Of a DNA stretch of 10,845 nt, positions 1 through 6,110 are shown in pieces; positions within the stretch are counted from its first letter, which is position 1; the number at the start of each line of letters is the position of its first letter. The position numbers and the translations under genes were made by a program. Below the pieces are notes generated by a model. That model had not been told where the DNA came from. It saw nothing but the letters and a program-made list of their open reading frames with translations, and ran no database searches. The DNA is from CALGFH01 sp036003705 (GTDB lineage Bacteria > Actinomycetota > CALGFH01), in assembly GCA_036003705.1 (NCBI GenBank), contig DASYSE010000127.1:1-10845 (forward strand), in the 5' to 3' direction.

Positions 1-7
1 ACAGGGG

Positions 8-856
8 GTGTTGGCCCACAACCTGGTCAAGGTCAGCGGCCTGCTGCAGCCAAGCAGCGGCTGGCCACCTGTGGGTGACCAAACCAGGCCAGGCGTCCGG
101 CCCTGCAGGGCCAACCAGCTGGCTACCAACCTCGACCGGGAGCCGGGTCGACCCGGGCAGCCACCCACACGATCACAAACCCTGAGAAAGCGTCACGCTC
201 ACCAGGCCTTCTTCAGGGCGAAGTACCTAGTGCTGCTCGGCGTTGCTACCGGCGCCCGGCTTGGGGAGTTGCTCGCCCTCGCCTGGCCCGACGTCGATCT
301 AGACCAGGGCACCGTGCGTATCGGCCGGTCGCGGCGGATCGTGGGTGGGCAAATGCAGGTGAAGGGCCCCAAAACGGAGGCCGGCTATCGGACGGTGGTC
401 ATCGGCCCGACCGTGATCGCGGCGCTGCGCCGGCTGCGCGTTGAGCAGGCCGAACGACGCCTTATCTTGGGTGCCGACTACCACGATGAGGACTTGGTGA
501 TCTGCAAGCCGGACGGTCGGCCCTACCGGCCCGACTCGACCTCAACGCAGTTCCGCAAGTTCGCTGACTCGATTGGCCTGCCGAAGACGGTGCACGTGCA
601 CACGCTCCGGCACTCGGCCGCCTCTTTCCTGGCCGCTGCTGGCGTGCCCGCCTCCGATATCGCCGCCCAACTCGGCCATCGGGATGGCGGGGCGCTCGCT
701 CTCAGGATCTATGTCCACCCGCTCGCTGAGGGGCTCGCCCGGGCCGGCGCGCACCTTGACCAAGTAGTCGGGGGGAGCGCAATGAGTCGACGTGGTAGAA
801 GCCGGCCGGCTCGTCGCGGCGCCACGCCGACGCCCACTCGGCGTTTTCGCTGGTAG
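8..856 (+). CDS. Tyrosine recombinase / phage-type integrase, N-terminally incomplete or aberrant
   Basis: Site-specific recombinase of the tyrosine family, which cuts and rejoins DNA at an attachment site. Counting from the GTG at 8, the catalytic domain spans residues 73-240 and shows every active-site residue: Arg84 in GARLGELL, Lys122 in GPKTEAGYR, His198 and Arg201 in HTLRHSAAS, His224 in LGH, and the nucleophile Tyr235 in IYVHP. The usual N-terminal SAM-like DNA-binding domain is not recognisable. Residues 1-70 are Pro/Gly/Arg-rich and unlike a normal linker, although HNLVKV near the start could be the end of such a domain. The frame is open to the left edge, so the gene may begin upstream of the window and 8 is only the first start codon visible. 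It stops two bases before the encoded CCA end of the convergent tRNA-Ser gene, as expected for the integrase of an element inserted there. Whether it still works is unknown; the C-terminal domain is intact while the N-terminus looks decayed or cut. Confidence 0.8.
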   Translation: MLAHNLVKVSGLLQPSSGWPPVGDQTRPGVRPCRANQLATNLDREPGRPGQPPTRSQTLRKRHAHQAFFRAKYLVLLGVATGARLGELLALAWPDVDLDQGTVRIGRSRRIVGGQMQVKGPKTEAGYRTVVIGPTVIAALRRLRVEQAERRLILGADYHDEDLVICKPDGRPYRPDSTSTQFRKFADSIGLPKTVHVHTLRHSAASFLAAAGVPASDIAAQLGHRDGGALALRIYVHPLAEGLARAGAHLDQVVGGSAMSRRGRSRPARRGATPTPTRRFRW

Positions 857-857
857 A

Positions 858-947
858 TGGCGGCAAGGATGGGATTCGAACCCATGGACGCCTTGCGACG
901 TCAACGGTTTTCGAGACCGCCCCATTCGTCCACTCTGGCACCTTGCC
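858..947 (-). tRNA. tRNA-Ser (anticodon CGA), CCA encoded
   Basis: Read on the minus strand, the acceptor stem GGCAAGG (947-941) pairs with CCTTGCC (868-862), followed by discriminator G861 and an encoded CCA (860-858). The anticodon loop is CTCGAAA inside a GCGGT/ACCGT stem, giving anticodon CGA, which reads the serine codon UCG. A long variable arm (GACG paired with CGTC) marks it as a class II tRNA, and the T arm carries GGGTTCGAATCCC. The gene lies 22 bp downstream of tadA on the same strand, so the two are probably transcribed together. Its 3' end faces the stop codon of the integrase gene and probably forms the core of an attachment site. Confidence 0.96.
862..890. other. Probable attachment-site core (attL/attR) in the 3' end of tRNA-Ser
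   Basis: The T arm and acceptor 3' strand of the tRNA gene abut a tyrosine integrase gene that converges on it with a two-base gap. Tyrosine integrases of integrative elements commonly use this part of a tRNA gene as their crossover site, and the element restores the tRNA 3' end. The second copy of the core should lie to the left, outside the window, so the exact limits are inferred and not seen. Confidence 0.45.
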
Positions 948-969
948 GTTCCGGAGTATAGCGGGCTGG

Positions 970-1431
970 TCAGCGGCGGTTGGCGAAGAAGGACCGCAGG
1001 ACGGCGGCGCAGTCGGGGGCGAGCACGCCGCGGTGGACCTCGACCCGGTGGGGGAGGCGGGGGTCGCGGACCAGGTCGAACAGGGAGGTGACGGCGCCGG
1101 CCTTGGGGTCGTCGGCGCCGAAGACCAGCTGGGCGACCCTTGCCTGGACGAGTGCTCCGGCGCACATCGCGCACGGTTCGAGGGTGACCACGAGGGTGCA
1201 GCCGTCCAGGCGCCAGGTCCCGAGGGACCTGGCGGCGGCGCGGAGGGCCTCGAGCTCGGCGTGCGCGGTCGGGTCGCCGGACTGCTCGCGGCGGTTGCGG
1301 CCGCGGGACAGCCCGGTGCCGTCGGGGGCGACCACGACCGCGCCGACCGGGACGTCGCCGTGGCCGAGGGCGGCCGTGGCCTCGCTGAGGGCGACCCGCA
1401 TCCAGCGCTCGGCGGTGGTGGTGTCCATCAT
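970..1431 (-). CDS. tadA: tRNA-specific adenosine deaminase TadA
   Basis: Zinc enzyme that deaminates adenosine 34 to inosine in tRNA-Arg(ACG), widening codon reading; cytosolic. The 153-residue product has the full cytidine/deoxycytidylate deaminase-fold signature: His57-Ala-Glu59 (zinc ligand and proton shuttle) and Pro-Cys87-Ala-Met-Cys90 (two zinc ligands). The segment VPVGAVVV and the C-terminal LVFGADDPKAGAVTSLFDL are typical of TadA rather than of a free-base deaminase. The start is chosen at the ATG at 1431 (next ATG at 1428); an upstream in-frame start at 1494 would add 21 residues that do not resemble the family, and the Shine-Dalgarno here is weak. The length matches the usual 150-165 residues. 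tRNA-Ser follows 22 bp downstream on the same strand. The guanine deaminase and CMP deaminase families are possible but fit less well. Confidence 0.93.
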   Translation of the reverse strand: MMDTTTAERWMRVALSEATAALGHGDVPVGAVVVAPDGTGLSRGRNRREQSGDPTAHAELEALRAAARSLGTWRLDGCTLVVTLEPCAMCAGALVQARVAQLVFGADDPKAGAVTSLFDLVRDPRLPHRVEVHRGVLAPDCAAVLRSFFANRR

Positions 1432-1717
1432 GGGCCAACGATGACGGGTCGGCGGGACGCAGCGCCATACGACGATGGTGGACAGCGCAACCATCCCGCT
1501 TGACTAGACCCGAGTGCCGTCTGGGTCCCCGGGAGCTAGACCGAATGGTCCAACTTGTGTTTAGGCCTCGACGCCGGCCGCCCGCTCCGGAGAGACTGCG
1601 CACCGCAAGGGGGGGCACCAAGGGGGGGCCCGACCTCGCCGGGGCGATGGGACGCGGAACGGTTCGCGAAGCGGACACCGCATTCCATCGCCTCGGTGCA
1701 TCCGGGGCCAGTTTCCT
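1432..1717. promoter_or_regulatory. Divergent intergenic region between tadA and the MocR-type regulator
   Basis: These 286 bp hold no convincing gene. Two direct repeats CTAGACC lie at 1504-1510 and 1536-1542, 32 bp apart (about three helical turns). Two G7 tracts, each in the context CAAGGGGGGG, lie at 1606-1615 and 1619-1628 with a 13-bp period. Promoters for both flanking genes and an operator for the MocR-type regulator must lie here if it is autoregulated, as MocR-family members often are. No clear -35/-10 pair could be assigned. Confidence 0.4.
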
Positions 1718-3058
1718 ATGCTTACGGTGATGAGCGAGCCGGAACTGGACTTCATCGCCGGGGCGACCGCGACCGAGATCGCCGACAGCATCGAGCGGGC
1801 CGTCCGCCAGGCTCGGCTGGCCCCTGGCGACCGCCTCCCGACCATCCGCCAGCTCGGCATCCGACTCGGCGTCAGCCCGACCACGGTAGGCGCCGCCTAC
1901 GGGCGGCTGCGGGCCAGGGGCCTGGTCACGGCCAGGGGACGCGGGGGCACGGCCGTCGCCGGGCGGCCGCCGCTGCCGGTCGGTGGGCCGCCGCCCTTCC
2001 CGCCAGGCGTCCGCGACCTGACCCACGGCCGGGCCGACCCCGCGCTGCTGCCGCCGCTCGACCCGGCCCTTGCCCGGGTCGACCGCCGCCATCACCTCTA
2101 CGGCGAGGAGCCGGTCCTGCCAGAGCTGGCCGCCCTGGCCACCGCGCAGCTGCTGGCCGACGGCATCCCGGTCGCCGGGCTGGCCGTGGTCGGCGGAGCG
2201 CTCGACGGCGTGGAGCGCGTCCTCCAGGCGCACCTGCGGCCCGGGGACGGGGTGGCCGTCGACGACCCGGGCTTCCCGCCCGCCCTCGACCTGATCCGGA
2301 CGCTCGGGCTGCGGCCCGAGCCGGTGCCGATCGACGACGACGGTCCACTGCCCCAGGGTCTCGCCAACGCTCTGGCCGGCGGCTGCGGCGCCTTCGTGAC
2401 CTCGCTCCGGGCCCAGAACCCGACGGGAGCCGCGGCCACCCCGGCGCGCGCCGCCGAGCTCCGCCGGGTCCTCGAGGTCCACCCGGAGGTCGTGATCGTC
2501 GAGGACGACCACGCCGGGCCGGTGGCCGGCGCGCCCGGGATCACCCTGGCCGGCGACGATCGGCCCCGCTGGGCGCACGTGCGCTCGGTGTCCAAGTGGC
2601 TCGGCCCCGACCTGCGCCTGGCCCTGCTGACCGGCGACGTCGGGACCGTCGCCCGGGTGCAGGGCCGGCAGCTGGTCGGAACGGGCTGGGTCAGCCACGT
2701 GCTCCAGGGGCTGGCCGTTGGCCTGTGGTCGGCACCCGGCGGGCCGGCGCTGCTGGAGCACGGGCGCGAGACCTACCGCCGACGGCGTGAGGCGATGGTC
2801 GCGGCCCTCCAGGAACGGGGCGTCCAGGCGCACGCCCGGTCGGGGATGAACGTATGGGTGCCCGTGGCAGAAGAGGGCACGGTCGTGCAACGCCTCCTCG
2901 ACGCCGGATGGGCCGTCCTGGCCGGCGAGCGGTTCCGGCTGCGCAGCCACCCCGGGATCCGCGTTACCGTGTCAACCCTCGACGTCGCCGAGGCCGACCG
3001 GCTCGCCGGCGACATCGAGGCCGCCATGGCGCCACGGCGCCGTACCCGGCTCGCCTGA
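1718..3058 (+). CDS. MocR-family (GntR HTH plus aminotransferase class I/II fold) PLP-dependent transcriptional regulator, PtsJ-like
   Basis: 446-residue fusion of a GntR-type winged helix-turn-helix (residues about 15-85, with LPTIRQLGIRLGVSPTTVGAAY and GLVTARGRGG) to an aminotransferase fold. In the second domain Lys293 in SVSKWLGPDLRLA is the expected PLP Schiff-base lysine. QNPTG (233-237) and EDDH (262-265) match the PLP-binding motifs of the fold, and DDPGFP matches the family's substrate-side loop. The N-terminus closely resembles PtsJ, the regulator of pyridoxal kinase genes in enterobacteria (family knowledge), so control of vitamin B6 metabolism is plausible but not shown; no B6 gene is in the window. 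The residue after EDD is His where Tyr is usual. The start is the ATG at 1718; an alternative ATG at 1730 with GGTG just before it would remove four residues. The gene diverges from tadA and probably regulates its own promoter. Confidence 0.9.
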   Translation: MLTVMSEPELDFIAGATATEIADSIERAVRQARLAPGDRLPTIRQLGIRLGVSPTTVGAAYGRLRARGLVTARGRGGTAVAGRPPLPVGGPPPFPPGVRDLTHGRADPALLPPLDPALARVDRRHHLYGEEPVLPELAALATAQLLADGIPVAGLAVVGGALDGVERVLQAHLRPGDGVAVDDPGFPPALDLIRTLGLRPEPVPIDDDGPLPQGLANALAGGCGAFVTSLRAQNPTGAAATPARAAELRRVLEVHPEVVIVEDDHAGPVAGAPGITLAGDDRPRWAHVRSVSKWLGPDLRLALLTGDVGTVARVQGRQLVGTGWVSHVLQGLAVGLWSAPGGPALLEHGRETYRRRREAMVAALQERGVQAHARSGMNVWVPVAEEGTVVQRLLDAGWAVLAGERFRLRSHPGIRVTVSTLDVAEADRLAGDIEAAMAPRRRTRLA

Positions 3059-3106
3059 CCAACTCGACCGACCACGTATACATCAGACTGAAGACGGGAA
3101 TCGGAA

Positions 3107-3130
3107 GGTTACGTGCCGCCACCCGGGTAA
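3107..3130 (+). promoter_or_regulatory. Candidate SigB/SigF-type stress promoter upstream of the PRC-barrel gene
   Basis: GGTT at 3107-3110, 14 bases, then GGGTAA at 3125-3130 fits the actinobacterial SigB-type pattern GNNT-N14-16-GGGTA. It lies 83 bp before the chosen ATG in a 154-bp intergenic region. PRC-barrel and YtxH-type genes are often general-stress genes, which supports the reading; this is inference from a short pattern. Confidence 0.35.
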
Positions 3131-3212
3131 GACGGGCTCTTGGACGTTGGGTCCCGCCTGCCCGGTCACCGGCCCCCGAGGATCGACCAACGATGCGGCG
3201 CTGGAGGATGCG

Positions 3213-4856
3213 ATGACGCTACCGACGATCAAGCAGGCCCGATCCTGGCGGGGCCTCACCCTCGTGGCCGCCAACGACGAACCGGTGGGCAAGATCGAGG
3301 CGATCTACGTCGACCGCTCGACCAGGCAGCCGGAGTGGGCGCTGGTCCACACCGGCCTGTTCGGTAGCTCCCGCACGTTCGTGCCGCTGGCCGACGCCGC
3401 CCAGCAGGGCGACACCGTGCAGGTCCCCCACCAGCCTTCGGTGGTCCGCGAGGCGCCGCGGCTGGAGCAGGACGCCGAGCTGTCCGAGGACGACGAGTCC
3501 CGCCTGTATGCCCACTACGGGATCCAGTACACGACGGAGGAGTCCTCCAGCGGCCTGCCCGCCGGCGCGACCGGATCACCAGCGGCGGCCCCGGCCGACG
3601 CCACCGCCGAGCTGACTCCGCCGACGTCGCGACTGGAGGCCGACGCGCCGGCCACGGCCGGGGCGGCCGCCGGGACCGGGCCGACCGCCGGGGACGCATG
3701 GTCCAGCGGCCCGCCAGGGACTGCTTCCGAGGCCGAAGAGCGACCGGGCCGCGGCCGGGGCAGGCAGGCGGCCGCCACCGGGCTCGGAGCGGTCGCCCTC
3801 GCCGCGATCGCCGCCGGTCTGGCTGCGCTGCGGCGCCGGCGCCGCCGGCCACCGAGCCTCGGCGACCGGGTGAGCCGGGTCGGTCGAGAGGCGGCCGACG
3901 CGCTGGCCCGGGCCGCCGAGGAGCTCCGCCGCCAGGCCGTCGCCGGCGGCGAGGGGGCCAGGCAGGCCGCCAAGGGTGGCCGCCGGGCCGCCCGCACGAC
4001 CGTGGCCGGCGGGCTTGCGGCCGCCGAGGTTGGCCGCCGGGCCGCTCGCAAGAGCGCACGCGAGGCCGCCAGGCAGGCCGGCGGCGCGGGGCGCGAGGCC
4101 GCCAAGGGTGGCCGCCGGGCCGCCCGCACGGCGGCGGCCGCGGTCGCCTCGACCCAGGCGACGGTGGAGTCCAGGCGCCGGACCCGCAAGCGCGCCCGGA
4201 CCCGCAAGCGGGCCGCCGAGGCGACCGCCGGCGCCGTCCGGACGGTCACCTCGATCCCGGCGTCGGTCGGCCGCCGGGTGCAGCAGCTCGACGTCGGCCA
4301 GCGGACACGCAAGGTCATCCCCAGACGGCGACGGAGGTCAAAGATGAAAGTGATCGGCAAGCTCGGTATGGCCGTTGGTGCCGCGGTCGGCTACGTCCTC
4401 GGCGCCAAGGCCGGTCGGGAGCGCTACGAGCAGATGCAGGCCAGCGCCCGCCAGCTGCTCGACAAGCCGCAGGTGAAGAAGGTCGTGGAGAGCGCCCCGG
4501 GCAACCTCGGGGCCCGAATGGAGCAGGCCGCCCACAAGGCAGCCGACAAGGTCCAGCAGGCCCAGGACCGGGTCGCCGCCAGCGGCGGCTCGAGCGCGGG
4601 GACGACCGGCGCGACCCCGAGCACCATCACGACCCCCAGCACCCCGGCGACCCCGAGCACCCCCAGCACCCCGGCGACCCCGAGCACGCCCAGCACCTCG
4701 ACGAGCACGACCACCACACCGAGCGTTCCCGGCACGCCGACCACCTCCGGCGGGGGCGCCGCCACCACCGCCACCACCGCCACCACCGCCGGCACCAGCA
4801 CCAAGCGCTCCAGCTCCGGTGAACGCGGCTCCCGCGACCGCACCAAGAACAGCTGA
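3213..4856 (+). CDS. PRC-barrel protein with membrane segment, H1-like basic repeats, YtxH-like segment and Thr/Pro/Ser tail
   Basis: 547-residue modular protein. Residues 1-75 form a PRC-barrel domain (LTLVAANDEPVGKIEAIYVD, then EWALVHTGLFG and TFVPLADA), a fold found in adaptor and stress proteins. An acidic, Ala/Pro-rich linker follows, then a hydrophobic segment at about 187-206 followed by a run of Arg, consistent with one membrane helix. Residues 215-360 are Ala/Arg/Lys-rich with repeated GRRAAR units, like bacterial histone-H1-type tails. From residue 378 a YtxH-like segment begins (GMAVGAAVGYVLGAKAGRER), followed by a coiled-coil-like stretch and a tail of TPST repeats. The start at 3213 is set by GGAGG at 3203-3207, five bases upstream; upstream in-frame ATGs lack such a site. 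A second GGAGG-ATG at 4333-4346 may restart translation. Cell-envelope or nucleoid-membrane function is inferred only. A SigB-like promoter precedes it and a strong hairpin follows. Confidence 0.8.
   Translation: MTLPTIKQARSWRGLTLVAANDEPVGKIEAIYVDRSTRQPEWALVHTGLFGSSRTFVPLADAAQQGDTVQVPHQPSVVREAPRLEQDAELSEDDESRLYAHYGIQYTTEESSSGLPAGATGSPAAAPADATAELTPPTSRLEADAPATAGAAAGTGPTAGDAWSSGPPGTASEAEERPGRGRGRQAAATGLGAVALAAIAAGLAALRRRRRRPPSLGDRVSRVGREAADALARAAEELRRQAVAGGEGARQAAKGGRRAARTTVAGGLAAAEVGRRAARKSAREAARQAGGAGREAAKGGRRAARTAAAAVASTQATVESRRRTRKRARTRKRAAEATAGAVRTVTSIPASVGRRVQQLDVGQRTRKVIPRRRRRSKMKVIGKLGMAVGAAVGYVLGAKAGRERYEQMQASARQLLDKPQVKKVVESAPGNLGARMEQAAHKAADKVQQAQDRVAASGGSSAGTTGATPSTITTPSTPATPSTPSTPATPSTPSTSTSTTTTPSVPGTPTTSGGGAATTATTATTAGTSTKRSSSGERGSRDRTKNS
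3964..3998 (+). repeat. 35-bp direct repeat, copy 1 (GRRAAR-coding)
   Basis: This stretch is identical, base for base, to 4096-4130, exactly 132 bp (44 codons) away and in the same frame. It encodes QAAKGGRRAART-type basic repeat units. A degenerate third unit (EVGRRAARKSA) lies between them at about 4026-4055. It reflects internal duplication within the H1-like region. Confidence 0.9.
4096..4130 (+). repeat. 35-bp direct repeat, copy 2
   Basis: Identical to 3964-3998, in frame, encoding EAAKGGRRAART. The lack of synonymous change between the copies suggests a recent duplication or ongoing gene conversion. Confidence 0.9.
4333..4346 (+). promoter_or_regulatory. Internal Shine-Dalgarno and ATG inside the PRC-barrel/YtxH gene
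   Basis: GGAGG at 4333-4337 sits six bases before an in-frame ATG at 4344. The codons after it (ATG AAA GTG ATC GGC AAG) are less GC-rich than the surroundings, as is common at true gene starts. The site precedes the YtxH-like segment exactly, so it probably allows independent translation of that part. Confidence 0.55.
4344..4856 (+). other. Possible separate YtxH-like product from internal start (170 aa)
   Basis: Starting at the internal ATG this would give a 170-residue protein with a YtxH-type N-terminus: MKVIGKLGMAVGAAVGYVL, a short Gly/Ala-rich membrane-insertable segment, then AGRERYEQM and an amphipathic Lys/Gln-rich helix (residues about 28-80), then a Thr/Pro/Ser tail rich in TPST and TTA repeats and a basic end. 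YtxH proteins are usually short stand-alone membrane-anchored general-stress proteins (family knowledge), so this could be an ancestral separate gene now fused in frame to the PRC-barrel gene, or a nested second product. The whole is in the same frame as the longer gene, so both readings remain possible. Confidence 0.45.
4634..4687 (+). repeat. Two perfect tandem copies of a 27-bp unit (TPS-repeat coding)
   Basis: 4634-4660 and 4661-4687 are identical and directly adjacent. Each codes for nine residues of the Pro-Ser-Thr-Pro-Ala-Thr type, and a degenerate third partial unit follows. Tandem units of this kind can vary in number between strains. Confidence 0.9.
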
Positions 4857-4868
4857 CGCAACCGAGCA

Positions 4869-4902
4869 GCCCGGAGCCGGCCGGCGCCGGCTCCGGGCTT
4901 CC
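4869..4902. terminator. Strong hairpin between convergent genes, likely bidirectional terminator
   Basis: A perfect 12-bp stem, GCCCGGAGCCGG at 4869-4880 paired with CCGGCTCCGGGC at 4887-4898, with a six-base loop, is followed by TTCCT. It lies 12 bp after the PRC-barrel/YtxH stop and 27 bp from the stop of the converging glycosyltransferase. The U-tract is poor, as is usual in GC-rich actinobacteria. Confidence 0.75.
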
Positions 4903-4925
4903 TGCATTGCCGCCCCGCCGCCCGA

Positions 4926-5966
4926 CTAGCCTGCAGCCTCACGCTCCCCGGCCAGGGCGCGCTCGTAGGCCCGTTCGTAGCCGACCACCATCGCCTCGGC
5001 CGAGAACCGCCGCTCGACCCAGGCGCGCATGGTCCGCGGGTCGAGCTCTCCGACCCGGTCGACGGCCGCCACCAGCTCGTCCATCGACTCGACGATGAAC
5101 CCGGTCTCGCCATCGGCGACCACCTCGGGCACCGAGCCGTTGCGCCAGGCCAGCACCGGCGTCCCGCAGGCCATGGCCTCGACCATCACCAGGCCGAAGG
5201 GCTCGGGCCACTGGATCGGGAAGACGAGGGCGGCCGCCCTTCCCAGCAGGTCGGCCTTCTGGTCGGGGGGACACTCGCCGTAGACCTCGACGTCGTCGCC
5301 GAGGATCGGCTCGACATGCTCGGCCCAGTAGCTGCGTTCGCGCTCGTTCTTGATGGTGGCGCACATCACCAACCGGCGCCCGGCCCGCCTGGCCGCCTCG
5401 ATGGCCAGGTGCGGGGCCTTCTCCTCGTCGGCCCGACCCAGGAAGAACAGGAAGTCCTCCTTGTCCTCCCGGAACGGATAGCGGTCCATCAGGATGCCGT
5501 TGTAGACAACGCCCGCCCAGCGCAGGTCGGGCGGGGCCATGGAGCGCTGGCTCTCCGAGATGGCCACGAACCAGTGCTGGCGGGCGACGCGCCGGTAGAG
5601 CATGAGCGTCTGCTCGGTGAACGGCCCGTGGAGGGTGTGGATGGTCGGCCAGTCGCTGAGCGCGCCGACGCTCACCCCGACCGGCCCGGTGTGGTCATGG
5701 AGGATATCGAACTCGTCGCCGTGCTCGTAGACCGAGACGATGTGGCTGGCCTCGTACCACGGGTCGCCGATCGCCTCCCGTGGCGGCTCCTCGTCAAGGG
5801 GGGACACCAGCCGCGCCTTGGTGTCGGAGCCCGGCGCGGCGAACAGGGTGACCTCGTGGCCGCGGTCGGTCAGCCCGTCGGCGAGCAGGGCGACCACCCA
5901 CTCGATCCCCCCATAGCCGCTTGGCGGGATCGTGTACCAGGGGGGAGCGATGAGGGCGATGCGCAC
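4926..5966 (-). CDS. Glycosyltransferase, GT-B fold, family 4 type
   Basis: 346-residue retaining GT-B glycosyltransferase that transfers a sugar from a nucleotide-sugar donor; the acceptor is unknown. The N-terminal Rossmann half begins MRIALIAPPW and has the Gly-rich YGGIE (18-22) typical of GT4 enzymes. The C-terminal half carries the donor-binding E-x7-E motif, Glu255 and Glu263 in EPFGLVMVEAM, followed by CGTPVLA and VPEVVADGETGFIV. The start is a GTG at 5966, fixed by GAGGAGG at 5972-5978 five bases upstream on the minus strand; the product then begins directly at the first beta strand. The length is normal for the family. It lies downstream of the bldC-like gene on the same strand with a 144-bp gap containing a hairpin, so it probably has its own promoter. 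A role in glycolipid, trehalose-type or capsule synthesis cannot be chosen from the sequence. Confidence 0.92.
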   Translation of the reverse strand: MRIALIAPPWYTIPPSGYGGIEWVVALLADGLTDRGHEVTLFAAPGSDTKARLVSPLDEEPPREAIGDPWYEASHIVSVYEHGDEFDILHDHTGPVGVSVGALSDWPTIHTLHGPFTEQTLMLYRRVARQHWFVAISESQRSMAPPDLRWAGVVYNGILMDRYPFREDKEDFLFFLGRADEEKAPHLAIEAARRAGRRLVMCATIKNERERSYWAEHVEPILGDDVEVYGECPPDQKADLLGRAAALVFPIQWPEPFGLVMVEAMACGTPVLAWRNGSVPEVVADGETGFIVESMDELVAAVDRVGELDPRTMRAWVERRFSAEAMVVGYERAYERALAGEREAAG

Positions 5967-6067
5967 GGGTGCCTCCTCACTCTTCTACACCCGCAAGGTG
6001 CCGGGTTCCTAGCATGGAGTTTCCACGGCACCTCGGCCGGCAAACCGAGGCGGCCGGCGCACGCGTT

Positions 6068-6092
6068 GCCCGCCTGACGTCGGCAGGCGGGC
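6068..6092. terminator. Hairpin downstream of the bldC-like gene
   Basis: A perfect 9-bp stem, GCCCGCCTG at 6068-6076 paired with CAGGCGGGC at 6084-6092, with a seven-base loop, lies 18 bp beyond the bldC stop codon. It has no U-tract. It probably ends bldC transcription ahead of the glycosyltransferase gene. Confidence 0.6.
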
Positions 6093-6110
6093 CAGCGGTG
6101 GCCGCGACGG

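Noticed and set aside
1555..2790. Open frame of 411 codons on the plus strand inside mocR
   Set aside because: Out of frame with the clear MocR product and composed of Arg/Pro/Gly/Ala shadow sequence.
542..2950. Open frame of 802 codons on the minus strand, running through tadA and mocR
   Set aside because: It overlaps well-supported genes, spans the tRNA-Ser gene, and its residues are the Arg/Gly/Pro/Ala mix typical of antisense frames in GC-rich DNA. No family motif is seen.
4338..4907. Gly/Ala-rich frame of 189 codons on the minus strand
   Set aside because: It is the complement of the Thr/Pro/Ser repeat tail and has no independent support.
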